Source of the DNA: a virus
Direction: 5' to 3' (one strand)
IMG/VR virus record: IMGVR_UViG_3300022752_000070
Location: 1-62,397 of that record
DNA: 62,397 nucleotides
The notes under the pieces are model-generated. The model was not told the origin of the DNA and ran no database searches. It saw only the letters and a list, made by a program, of their open reading frames with translations. Within the stretch, counting starts at the first letter, position 1. Each line of letters opens with the position of its first letter. This document shows, piece after piece, positions 48,764 to 54,606 of the stretch. A program made the translations under genes and the position numbers.

Positions 48764-48883
48764 AATTTTTACATCCGGAATTTTTTGGTTTTCAAAGTTT
48801 TTATGATTACATTTTAGCATACAATTTAGCTGCCTTTCGTAACACTTTATAGCCTTAAGGGACCCATTGATTTTAAACAACAC

Positions 48884-48905
48884 GGGGGCAACCCCCCGAA
48901 GGGGG
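48884..48905 (-). other. G/C-rich competing hairpins upstream of the HNH gene
   Basis: On the minus strand CCCCC-UUCG-GGGGG (48892-48905) is followed by a second C5 run (48884-48888), so the G run can pair with either C run. Such G/C content is unusual in this A/T-rich region. It lacks a U tract, so it is not a standard terminator. It may control translation of the HNH gene. Confidence 0.5.
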
Positions 48906-48946
48906 CGCATATAAAACAACTGTCAAATCACGAACGAATGATATAC

Positions 48947-49144
48947 TTAACCACGGCATTCGTAATCACAATGAAGACCCGCAATCTCCCAGGCAGGGAA
49001 TCCATCAATGCCCGCACGATTGAGTGAACGACCCAACGAATCATCACGGTGAGAGTTAAGTTGCGGACGACCCTTAACAACGTTGGTGCTCACCCATACG
49101 GTCTGACGGGTGTTAAGATCGGATGCGATGTTGTAGAGTGCCAT
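48947..49144 (-). CDS. small hypothetical protein
   Basis: 65 residues, starting MALYNIASDLNTRQTVWVST and ending AGLHCDYECRG. It has no motif I recognise beyond two C-terminal cysteines. The codon use is higher in G/C than the HNH gene beside it and matches the small genes to its right. It lies after the 86-residue gene with a 39-base gap and is probably in the same transcript. Confidence 0.55.
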   Translation of the reverse strand: MALYNIASDLNTRQTVWVSTNVVKGRPQLNSHRDDSLGRSLNRAGIDGFPAWEIAGLHCDYECRG

Positions 49145-49183
49145 GATAACGAAGAAGAAAATGTGTGTGTGGTTCAGTGTAAC

Positions 49184-49444
49184 TCAGTCACGGGCAGAAT
49201 CGAACACCGAATAGAAACAATCCCATGCCCAAGTGTCGGCAACGAATGTATCAATCCCGCACTGATCACAAACCCAATCATAGGCACTGTCACAGTTAGC
49301 ATTAGTCTCAACCACGAAATCATAGAGAGAAGCAATAGCACCACGGAAGCAATCATTCTCCATTTCAGACACCCACCACTTGCCAGTTTCGGTGCTCTTG
49401 TTGATCATCTTGCCATCGATGGAGAATGCTTTGATCACGGACAT
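49184..49444 (-). CDS. small acidic Cys/Trp-rich hypothetical protein
   Basis: 86 residues, acidic, with five Trp or Cys clusters (GKWWVSEMENDC, YDWVCDQCGIDTF, DTWAWDCFYSVF). It follows the strong hairpin terminator of the 45-residue gene, so it presumably has its own promoter in the 36 bases before its start. The single CxxC is not enough for a zinc ribbon. Function unknown. Confidence 0.6.
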   Translation of the reverse strand: MSVIKAFSIDGKMINKSTETGKWWVSEMENDCFRGAIASLYDFVVETNANCDSAYDWVCDQCGIDTFVADTWAWDCFYSVFDSARD

Positions 49445-49480
49445 TTGAGTTGCTTTTCTTTGACTCTTTTAGTATTGCAC

Positions 49481-49513
49481 AAAAAAAGTGTCCACGGGGA
49501 GAATCGTGGACAC
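49481..49513 (-). terminator. rho-independent terminator after the 45-residue gene
   Basis: A perfect nine-base-pair stem (49488-49496 with 49505-49513) closes an eight-base loop and is followed by seven U on the minus strand. It lies 11 bases after the stop of the small gene, so it ends the 50.0-49.5 kb transcript. Confidence 0.9.
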
Positions 49514-49524
49514 CTTATCAACTG

Positions 49525-49662
49525 TCACCAGATAACAGGATTGCCCTGCAGATCGGTTACAGTTCCCTGTTCATCATCGGTTGCAATGGTATCAAGAATC
49601 TGCAGGATTTGCTCACCATCTTTACCTTGACGGAGCAGAGAGATAGCAAGTTCGGAAGTCAT
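49525..49662 (-). CDS. small hypothetical protein
   Basis: 45 residues, read directly: starts MTSELAISLLRQGKDGEQIL and ends QGNPVIW. It has a leucine-rich helix followed by an acidic turn, and is followed immediately by a strong terminator, which supports its being a real terminal gene of its operon. Similar 40-50 residue proteins with a LLRQG..GEQIL start occur in cyanophages. Function unknown. Confidence 0.65.
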   Translation of the reverse strand: MTSELAISLLRQGKDGEQILQILDTIATDDEQGTVTDLQGNPVIW

Positions 49663-49724
49663 GAAAGTGAAGAAAAAAGATTAACGAATGATGGTGCTTT
49701 TAATGTCATCACCAGGACAGATGT

Positions 49725-50048
49725 TCAGGCAATTCGCATACCTGAGAAGAAGGGAATCACACCATAGTCGTTAGACTTGAAGAACCATTGAAAGTTCTTT
49801 TGAAAGACACCTTCACCAGGCAATCCGTGTGCAGAGAGAATAGCATTCAGACGGGATTTGGTGGTGGCAGTTTGATACCCACCATCGAACAGTTGAACAT
49901 AAGTCGGACCGATTTCTGCAATCAGGTTATCGAACAGATAGACACGGGAGATATCAAGACCAGAGAAGTATTGAACCTCGGTGTTATCGAGTTTCCAATC
50001 TTTGCTGGCAGTGATAGCAGCATTCATCAGACGTTCGATCTTACGCAT
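49725..50048 (-). CDS. conserved cyanophage protein
   Basis: 107 residues from the ATG at 50048, chosen because a GAGAG ribosome site lies nine bases before it; the ATG nine bases earlier is too close to that site. Segments MRKIERLMNAAI, DISRVYLFDNLIAEIG and GGYQTATTKSRLNAILSAHG are familiar from T4-like cyanophages. I know no function. A CATACT -10-like box at 50075-50080 lies just upstream. Confidence 0.75.
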   Translation of the reverse strand: MRKIERLMNAAITASKDWKLDNTEVQYFSGLDISRVYLFDNLIAEIGPTYVQLFDGGYQTATTKSRLNAILSAHGLPGEGVFQKNFQWFFKSNDYGVIPFFSGMRIA

Positions 50049-50112
50049 TTGGTGCATCTCTCAGGAACAAACGTAGTATGGCACGGATTGGGGGGTCATC
50101 ACAAGGGGGTTT

Positions 50113-50134
50113 GTGCCACTTCCTCAACTGGCAC
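50113..50134 (-). repeat. inverted repeat GTGCCA...TGGCAC of the intergenic promoter cassette
   Basis: Perfect six-base inverted repeat at the 3' end of the ligase-like gene. Related copies lie at 51073-51079 (half), 51403-51424, 52280-52301, 52561-52581, 60436-60455, 60614-60635 and 61114-61134, each at a gene end just before a G/C-rich spacer and a promoter for the next gene. Confidence 0.65.
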
Positions 50135-51029
50135 ACTGGAAACGACCCGAGTTGAAATTGTGATAAGAAAAGACCTCACGATTCACCAGTTTGAACATAC
50201 CAAACTCATTGCTCATCACATAACCTTCGGCATCGATTCTGTTGCCGTTGATGTATGCTGCAGGACCCATGTTGCGGCACAGGAACAAACAATCATCTTT
50301 GATCGACTTCACCAGCAACCACAAACGGATCAGGTTAGGGTCACAATCAAACTCATTTACACTCTCTACACTGATCTGTTGACCAGCACGAATGCAGGCA
50401 TTAAGTTGTTGTTTGATCTTTGCTGCTTCCTTATCAGAAACAAAGGTCACAGTTTGTGCCATCTGACGGGCAAACTTGCAGACCTCATCAACATCGGCAA
50501 AGGACTCTTGACCGTGCAGAATGTATGCTTCGGGGTTCACGAATTTGCAGTAAGCAGTATCCGTGATGATAAAGTGCATCGGATATGCTACAGCATCACG
50601 CAGATCATTCTCTGCCATGTAGTAAGTATGAGGAGCAATAATGATCTCCTGAGAGATTACCTCTGGGAATTGGTAAGTAATTGTGTTGGGGGTGTATTCA
50701 GTAGATCCACCAAACCCGATAAAATCCCCTTGAATAATGGAGTTTGTACGAGGAAGATAATCAAAACAAGAGTGAAGAATTTCTGCAACTTGTCCATCGT
50801 AGAATTGATCAATTTCTTCATGATTGTGAGCAATACGAATCTTTTTCTTGTTGAACACTGCTTTAGTGCCAACGAAGAACGTACCAGTTGCAGGATCAAT
50901 TCCCCAGACAATTGCAGGGGCACCATCAATCTTCACCGACAGATTGCCAAGTTCGGTGAACCAATCCAGGACAGAAAGATCACCCGTGAGGATGGTATCT
51001 TCGGGGTGTTCGAGGTGTGTGTTTTTCAT
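50124..51029 (-). CDS. nucleotidyltransferase (ligase-fold) protein of unknown target
   Basis: 301 residues. The motifs of covalent nucleotidyltransferases can be read in order: motif I KIDG at 33-36 (Lys33 as the AMP-accepting residue), a motif III-like IQGDFIGFGG at 99-108, motif IV EGYVM at 268-272, and motif V FKLV with Lys280. T4 Rnl-type RNA ligases and DNA ligases share this set. There is no C-terminal ligase domain I recognise, and the gene is usually called hypothetical in cyanophages (MKNTHLEHPED start). A role in nucleic-acid repair or capping is inferred. A cassette promoter lies upstream. Confidence 0.75.
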   Translation of the reverse strand: MKNTHLEHPEDTILTGDLSVLDWFTELGNLSVKIDGAPAIVWGIDPATGTFFVGTKAVFNKKKIRIAHNHEEIDQFYDGQVAEILHSCFDYLPRTNSIIQGDFIGFGGSTEYTPNTITYQFPEVISQEIIIAPHTYYMAENDLRDAVAYPMHFIITDTAYCKFVNPEAYILHGQESFADVDEVCKFARQMAQTVTFVSDKEAAKIKQQLNACIRAGQQISVESVNEFDCDPNLIRLWLLVKSIKDDCLFLCRNMGPAAYINGNRIDAEGYVMSNEFGMFKLVNREVFSYHNFNSGRFQCAS

Positions 51030-51080
51030 GCTTTCAGTATTGCACGGATTGGGGGAGAAGTCTAGGGGGTGTGTGCCAGT

Positions 51081-51341
51081 TTACAGATCGGCCATCATTT
51101 CGTTAATCTGACGATCGTTAATCTTAGCACTATCCCATTTCACACCGTCTGGAGTCTGCATCAGGTGCCGTCCAATCTGACCCTCAACCATGCAACGCAC
51201 GAACTTCTCAAAGGGGGTTTCCCAATCTGCACAGTAGGTCACACATGCCTTGGCGGTGTTATACAGAAACTCATCATTCTGAATCCACAAAGCAACATTC
51301 CAGGTTTCGTAGTTTGTCCAACCGTTGTAGTCAAGTGCCAT
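51081..51341 (-). CDS. conserved small protein with TNYETWNVALWI motif
   Basis: 86 residues from the ATG at 51341. The longer frame upstream runs through the promoter and is rejected. The N-terminal YNGWTNYETWNVALWIQND is a widespread phage and bacterial motif (DUF7249 type as I recall), followed by a helical EKFVRCMVEGQIGRHLM and a C-terminal DRQINEMMADL. The function is unknown. A CATACT -10-like box at 51366-51371 precedes it. Confidence 0.75.
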   Translation of the reverse strand: MALDYNGWTNYETWNVALWIQNDEFLYNTAKACVTYCADWETPFEKFVRCMVEGQIGRHLMQTPDGVKWDSAKINDRQINEMMADL

Positions 51342-51425
51342 GGGGGTTTCCGTTTCAACAAAGGTAGTATGGCGCCGATCGGGGGGCATTGCAACCCCCC
51401 TTGTGCCACTTGCTCAACTGTCACC

Positions 51426-51617
51426 CTAGAGGTCTGGATCCAGCAGGTCGGGATAGTAAGACTCAACCTCTGAAATCAGTTCCTCATCAGTATAACTGGT
51501 GAGATTTTCTTCCATCTGATCACCAACAATACGGAGCAGATCTTTGGTGCTCATGTTGTCAAGCAAACGGTCGATGTATGCTTCAACCAGTGCTTCACGA
51601 TCGAAAGTGTTGGTCAT
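51426..51617 (-). CDS. small acidic helical protein
   Basis: 63 residues, acidic and helical: MTNTFDREALVEAYIDRLLD, then STKDLLRIVGDQMEENL and a DEELISEVESYYPDLL end. It lies four bases after the 65-residue gene and is followed by a copy of the intergenic inverted repeat. Similar proteins are common in cyanophage early regions. No function known. Confidence 0.7.
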   Translation of the reverse strand: MTNTFDREALVEAYIDRLLDNMSTKDLLRIVGDQMEENLTSYTDEELISEVESYYPDLLDPDL

Positions 51618-51621
51618 GGTT

Positions 51622-51819
51622 TCAGTTCAGAATGTGACGATAATCAATGGATTTGATGCACCAACCTGTTGCACAGGTGATCTCTTCTACGAGGTCATCT
51701 TCATCATCTGCCTCCCAGATTTCACCAATGATTTCAGATGTGAGGCGGTCTTTATCATACGCATCCATCTCATCTTCATCATCAAAATCAAACTCAACGT
51801 AGAGGATTTGAAATTGCAT
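51622..51819 (-). CDS. small acidic protein with TGWCIKSIDYRHI ending
   Basis: 65 residues, very acidic in its first half (DFDDEDEMDAYDKDR) with a conserved-looking CATGWCIKSIDYRHIL end. Its ATG overlaps the upstream stop as TAATG. The composition suggests a DNA mimic or protein-binding inhibitor, but nothing in the sequence proves it. Confidence 0.7.
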   Translation of the reverse strand: MQFQILYVEFDFDDEDEMDAYDKDRLTSEIIGEIWEADDEDDLVEEITCATGWCIKSIDYRHILN

Positions 51820-51968
51820 TAGACTTCATCCCTCATTTCAGAAAGTTTTTCATAGAGTTCAGAAACATCTACGTTCAGTTTTTCACTCACGAAACTCCAA
51901 TCATCATGAAACTCAATCAGTGCCAGAATGGCATCCAGTTCCTCAAAGGTGAGAGTGGTAAGTGTCAT
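51819..51968 (-). CDS. small helical protein
   Basis: 49 residues, read directly: MTLTTLTFEELDAILALIEF then HDDWSFVSEKLNVDVSELYE and a KLSEMRDEV end. Acidic and helical. Joined to both neighbours by overlapping start/stop codons (ATGA upstream, TAATG downstream), strong support for translation. Function unknown. Confidence 0.7.
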   Translation of the reverse strand: MTLTTLTFEELDAILALIEFHDDWSFVSEKLNVDVSELYEKLSEMRDEV

Positions 51969-52093
51969 TTACGAAGAGGAGAATTGTAGTAACGACGAAA
52001 AGCAGTGAGAAGAATAATGCCCGTTGAAACAACACCAACCAAACCAAGGAAGGTGATAGCATCTCCAGAAAAAGTATAGGTATCAGGTGTCAT
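51965..52093 (-). CDS. single-pass membrane peptide
   Basis: 42 residues, read directly. A short polar start (MTPDTYTFSGDA) is followed by one hydrophobic segment (ITFLGLVGVVSTGIILLTAF) and a basic tail (RRYYNSPLRK), so the tail should face the cytoplasm. It is held in the operon by ATGA overlaps at both ends. A role at the host membrane, such as blocking competing phages, is possible but unproved. Confidence 0.7.
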   Translation of the reverse strand: MTPDTYTFSGDAITFLGLVGVVSTGIILLTAFRRYYNSPLRK

Positions 52094-52218
52094 CAGTAAT
52101 CGTAGTTTGCGTTCAGGTACTCATTGACATCGAACTTTTCATCTTTGAGTTCAGGAATGTCAAGGTCAAAAATCTCACCAGGCATGTCTTGAATCTCAGA
52201 CCAGAGTTCATCAAACAT
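52093..52218 (-). CDS. small acidic protein
   Basis: 41 residues from the ATG at 52218 (MFDELWSEIQDMPGEIFDLD), chosen over a longer frame because the upstream part runs through the promoter cassette. A CCTGAG ribosome-site-like stretch precedes it. Acidic (pI low), with an ELKDEKFDVNEYLNANYDY end. Couples to the membrane peptide by ATGA. Function unknown. Confidence 0.65.
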   Translation of the reverse strand: MFDELWSEIQDMPGEIFDLDIPELKDEKFDVNEYLNANYDY

Positions 52219-52297
52219 TGTGGAAATCTCAGGAACAAATGTAATGTAGAACGGATCGGGGGATTCCGCAACCCCCCTTGTGCCACTTATCCGACTG

Positions 52298-52501
52298 TCA
52301 CACCTCATTCATTAATTTTAAACGATTCATAATATTATAAACTTCCATCTCATCCATATCGATCTCACTCATATCGACAGGGGCAAATTCTTCGAGATTA
52401 ATATTACCATTGGCATAAATCGGGGCATAATATAACTCATCCCCATCTTCCTGCGACAAAGTATACACACAACCGTGATTGGTGGAGGTGAGAAAAATCA
52501 T
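52298..52501 (-). CDS. small acidic conserved protein
   Basis: 67 residues from the ATG at 52501 (MIFLTSTNHGCVYTLSQEDG), chosen because the region before it carries a cassette repeat and a -10-like box. It has a beta-strand start, a YYAPIYANGNINLEEF centre and an acidic EIDMDEMEVYNIM helix. It is followed by a copy of the intergenic inverted repeat at 52280-52301. Function unknown. Confidence 0.65.
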   Translation of the reverse strand: MIFLTSTNHGCVYTLSQEDGDELYYAPIYANGNINLEEFAPVDMSEIDMDEMEVYNIMNRLKLMNEV

Positions 52502-52583
52502 GTTCAATTGCGACAACGAAGGTACAATATCCCAGATCTTCGAAGATATCAAGTCCCCATGTGCCAGTTCCTCAACTGTCCTT

Positions 52584-52639
52584 ATTCTCAATAAGATCTT
52601 GTTGTTGAGAATCAATAAGGATTAATAATTGAGAATAAG
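52584..52639. repeat. left arm of a 56-base inverted repeat pair flanking the control island
   Basis: Three boxes, ATTCTCAATAA, TTGAGAATCAAT and TTGAGAATAAG, occur in a 56-base span. The reverse complement of 53297-53352 has the same three boxes at the same spacing. The outer boxes of this arm also form a perfect 13-base inverted repeat (52580-52592 with 52628-52640). Confidence 0.85.
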
Positions 52640-52661
52640 GACCAATATTCGAACTGGCACA

Positions 52662-52814
52662 TTACTCGAACGGATCGAATTCTTTTACCCTACAATGTAC
52701 ATCTTCCCCTGGTTCGAGTTGCAATAACTCACACCAATCGATATCATCTAGATCTAGATCATCATAACACATGATGTCTAGTGTCACCTGTACGATACGC
52801 TTCTGTGCTAACAT
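52662..52814 (-). CDS. small acidic protein inside the control island
   Basis: 50 residues, read directly: MLAQKRIVQVTLDIMCYDDL then DLDDIDWCELLQLEPGEDVH and a CRVKEFDPFE end. The IDW-ELL-LEP-E-V--RV-EF-PFE pattern is familiar from short cyanophage proteins. It is the first gene of the leftward small-gene array and lies just after a good sigma-70 type promoter (52839-52867). An early regulatory role is plausible from position only. Confidence 0.7.
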   Translation of the reverse strand: MLAQKRIVQVTLDIMCYDDLDLDDIDWCELLQLEPGEDVHCRVKEFDPFE

Positions 52815-52838
52815 GATGCTCTCGTGCGATGTGATTAG

Positions 52839-52867
52839 ATTATATCATGCATAATGACGATATGCAA
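52839..52867 (-). promoter_or_regulatory. sigma-70-like promoter reading left
   Basis: On the minus strand TTGCAT (52862-52867), a 17-base spacer and TATAAT (52839-52844). It is 25 bases before the 50-residue gene. It faces away from the plus-strand promoter at 53181-53210. Confidence 0.7.
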
Positions 52868-52934
52868 GTGATTCGTAATCATGCCCATCTCGTGCATAAT
52901 CCTCATCTAGATCTCGTGCGTCTTGTGTATAATA

Positions 52935-53148
52935 CTCTTCGAGATCGTATGAGTAATCCGATGCGTATGTATAGTCGAGATCGTAGTCGTCGTACATAAC
53001 TCGTCGAGATTGATTGAATACTTGTACAGTGTAGCACGTTCTCGACGAGATTGCAATCCCTTATGATGCACCATCTCGTCGAGACTCATAATGATATATA
53101 TGTATCTCGTCGAGAAATGTTAAGATATGCTTATAATTCTCGTCGAGA
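52935..53148. repeat. iteron-like array of the palindrome CTCGTCGAGA
   Basis: Copies start at 53000, 53041 (CTCGACGAGA), 53075, 53106 and 53139, with degenerate copies at 52935 and 52971. Spacing is 29-41 bases, mostly 31-36, near three helical turns. No protein gene is convincing from 52815 to 53422. The array looks like binding sites for a dimeric regulator or a replication initiator. Confidence 0.8.
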
Positions 53149-53180
53149 GATGTGTGAGTCTCGCAGGATCTCGTGGGGGG

Positions 53181-53210
53181 TTGACATCTCGGGGTCTCGT
53201 GTGTTATAAT
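53181..53210 (+). promoter_or_regulatory. near-consensus sigma-70 promoter on the plus strand
   Basis: TTGACA (53181-53186), an 18-base spacer and TATAAT (53205-53210) with an extended TG motif before the -10. It is the best promoter in the window and the only good one on the plus strand. No plus-strand protein gene follows. Confidence 0.85.
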
Positions 53211-53352
53211 GCGCTCGCTAAGGTCACAAGTCTCGGAGGCATTTAGAAGACTTTATGAACACAAGTCTCGGAGGTCCTTTATAAGCATTTAGAAGACTTA
53301 TTCTCAACTATAATACTCAATTGATTCTCAATTAATTTAAATTATTGAGAAT
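53211..53352 (+). ncRNA. candidate small RNA with tandem GGAGG hairpins
   Basis: Downstream of the plus promoter, CACAAGTCTCGGAGG occurs at 53225 and 53260, and GCATTTAGAAGACTT at 53239 and 53285. Each pair can fold AAGTCT with AGACTT, leaving GGAGG in the loop. The transcript would then enter the right 56-base arm, which can form alternative hairpins. The 3' end is undefined because no U tract follows. A nine-codon reading frame (MNTSLGGPL) starting at 53256 is possible but unconvincing. The RNA has not been shown to exist; the call rests on the promoter and repeats. Confidence 0.5.
53297..53352. repeat. right arm of the 56-base inverted repeat pair
   Basis: Contains CTTATTCTCAA, ATTGATTCTCAA and TTATTGAGAAT with box centres 24 and 20 bases apart, the mirror image of the left arm. 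Boxes 2 and 3, or 1 and 3, can pair in RNA but not both at once. Confidence 0.85.
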
Positions 53353-53357
53353 GTTAT

Positions 53358-53384
53358 AAAAAAAACATATTAGTTCTTTAATAT
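53358..53384 (-). terminator. weak A/U hairpin terminator for the 54.6-53.4 kb genes
   Basis: On the minus strand ATATTA-AAGAAC-TAATAT (53367-53384) is followed by G and eight U. It lies about 40 bases after the stop of the zinc-ribbon gene and would stop leftward transcripts from entering the control island. The stem has no G/C pairs, so efficiency is doubtful. Confidence 0.5.
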
Positions 53385-53422
53385 ATTAATTAATTAAATT
53401 TAACTTATTTTAGTATAATTTG

Positions 53423-53680
53423 TTACCATTTATCAATCGGACAGGATGCAGCCTTGAACTTAGTCTTATGCACCAACCAACAACCACAATGCTTACAACG
53501 TTCCTGTCTTACACTATAATACTCACACGTCTTACATATATCCAACCTTTCTTGAATTTGTTTATCGGATGCATAGATCTGAGGATCCTGAGCAACAACA
53601 ACATCCTTCACCACTTCAAATGTGAACTTTGCTAGATTCTTTCCTTGTTCGGCAATTGATGGAAACTGTTTTTCTGACAT
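53423..53680 (-). CDS. small zinc-ribbon protein
   Basis: 85 residues from the ATG at 53680, which has a GGGGAGG ribosome site. The end carries CKTCEYY, then RCKHCGCWL, and a final CPIDKW, a four- or five-cysteine zinc ribbon seen in many phage and bacterial small proteins (DUF6171-like). The first half is helical. A second protein with the same ending is encoded two genes away at 54265-54591. It may be a chaperone or recruitment factor for the oxygenase between them. Confidence 0.8.
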   Translation of the reverse strand: MSEKQFPSIAEQGKNLAKFTFEVVKDVVVAQDPQIYASDKQIQERLDICKTCEYYSVRQERCKHCGCWLVHKTKFKAASCPIDKW

Positions 53681-53684
53681 AAGA

Positions 53685-54278
53685 TTACCTCCCCAAATAG
53701 AACCATCCAGTGACAACATACTTAGTCCCTTCCAGAACTAATCCTCCACGATGAGCATGAGTCATACCAGCAGGCCATATCAATAACTTACCTTTCTCTG
53801 GTTGAATACGTTTCTTATAATACAAGAACTCAGTCTCTCCTCCCTTATAATCATCATTCAAATATAACATCCAAACCAGTGCTCTGGATGAATGTTCTAA
53901 TCCACTGTTCTCATCGTGCCAAACATGATAACCACCACCAGCAGGAGTCTTTTGTACCTTCTGTGACAATGAATACAAGGGCACCTGTTTCATATGACCG
54001 AAGACTTGTGTATACTCTTCTAAACAAGATTTCAGAACCTCATTTAATTCATGTGCAGAGTTTCCTTTCATAGACTGTTGCATATTGATTAAATCAAGTG
54101 CCCAGTCGAATCTTCCTGCATTGGAATTATCAAACTGTCGATCCTCACAATAGACAGAATCAATGCTCTGATAATAATCAAATGTACGAATGATTTCATT
54201 ACAAAAATCAGAATTTACAATACAGGAATATGATCCTATGAAGTCTTCATATATTCCTTTGAGTTCAATCTTTTCCAT
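53685..54278 (-). CDS. 2-oxoglutarate/Fe(II) oxygenase, prolyl-4-hydroxylase-like
   Basis: 197 residues. The iron site reads GYHVWHDE with His121 and Asp122/Glu123 and a distal THAHRGG with His174/His176. LYLNDDYKGGETEFLYY is the classic P4H strand before it, and a late Lys186-Tyr187 in TKYVVTGWF may hold 2-oxoglutarate. Such oxygenases hydroxylate proteins or bases, and T4-like cyanophages carry several of unknown target. It lies between two zinc-ribbon genes and overlaps the upstream one by 14 bases. Confidence 0.9.
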   Translation of the reverse strand: MEKIELKGIYEDFIGSYSCIVNSDFCNEIIRTFDYYQSIDSVYCEDRQFDNSNAGRFDWALDLINMQQSMKGNSAHELNEVLKSCLEEYTQVFGHMKQVPLYSLSQKVQKTPAGGGYHVWHDENSGLEHSSRALVWMLYLNDDYKGGETEFLYYKKRIQPEKGKLLIWPAGMTHAHRGGLVLEGTKYVVTGWFYLGR

Positions 54279-54591
54279 TCAAGTGCTCTTCTAATTCTGG
54301 ATACTTTGATATTAATTTTTGTTTGAGAAACTCATAATGTTCTTGATGCCATTGTTCTGAATTTGAGATCCACTTATCCAATGGACAATCACCCCAGGGA
54401 TCACTGATTTTATTGGGCAGGTAACAATGACAATACTTACATCCTTTTTCTGGTTCATCATAGTGTTCACATGCTTTACAATGTGCCCAACGTTCTTCTT
54501 GACAGGATGATGATGCACTGAGATCGATTCCCTGTGATTCCTGAATAAAGAACTCATCGATAAAACGAAATACAATTTGAGATAACTTCAT
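54265..54591 (-). CDS. zinc-ribbon protein with CPLDKW ending
   Basis: 108 residues. The start is helical (MKLSQIVFRFIDEFFIQE), followed by CKACEHYDEPEKGCKYCHCY and CPLDKW at about 42-76, then a charged C-terminal helix. It shares its zinc-binding core with the 85-residue protein at 53423-53680, so the two are probably duplicated. Its start follows the adhesin-like gene by 15 bases. Confidence 0.8.
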   Translation of the reverse strand: MKLSQIVFRFIDEFFIQESQGIDLSASSSCQEERWAHCKACEHYDEPEKGCKYCHCYLPNKISDPWGDCPLDKWISNSEQWHQEHYEFLKQKLISKYPELEEHLNGKD

Positions 54592-54606
54592 TATAACACA
54601 AACTCC

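Noticed and set aside
48763-48905. A group I intron around the HNH gene, suggested by GCTAAATTGT resembling the P element of T4 introns
   Set aside because: No R or S core elements or splice-site pairing could be found downstream, and the neighbouring genes are not interrupted halves of one gene.
49788-51065. A 425-codon open frame on the plus strand
   Set aside because: It lies antisense to two conserved minus-strand genes with good starts and motifs; its protein has no recognisable domain and it is best explained as a shadow of their codon use.
52907-53089. A 60-codon minus-strand frame in the control island
   Set aside because: It runs through the palindrome repeats, has a biased Thr/Ile/His composition and no ribosome site.
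52935-53148. CRISPR array
   Set aside because: Repeats are only 10 bases, palindromic and degenerate, with A/T-rich spacers of varying length and no cas genes nearby.
53211-53300. tRNA gene in the duplicated segment
   Set aside because: No cloverleaf with acceptor, anticodon and T arms can be drawn; the only stems are the two AAGTCT/AGACTT hairpins.
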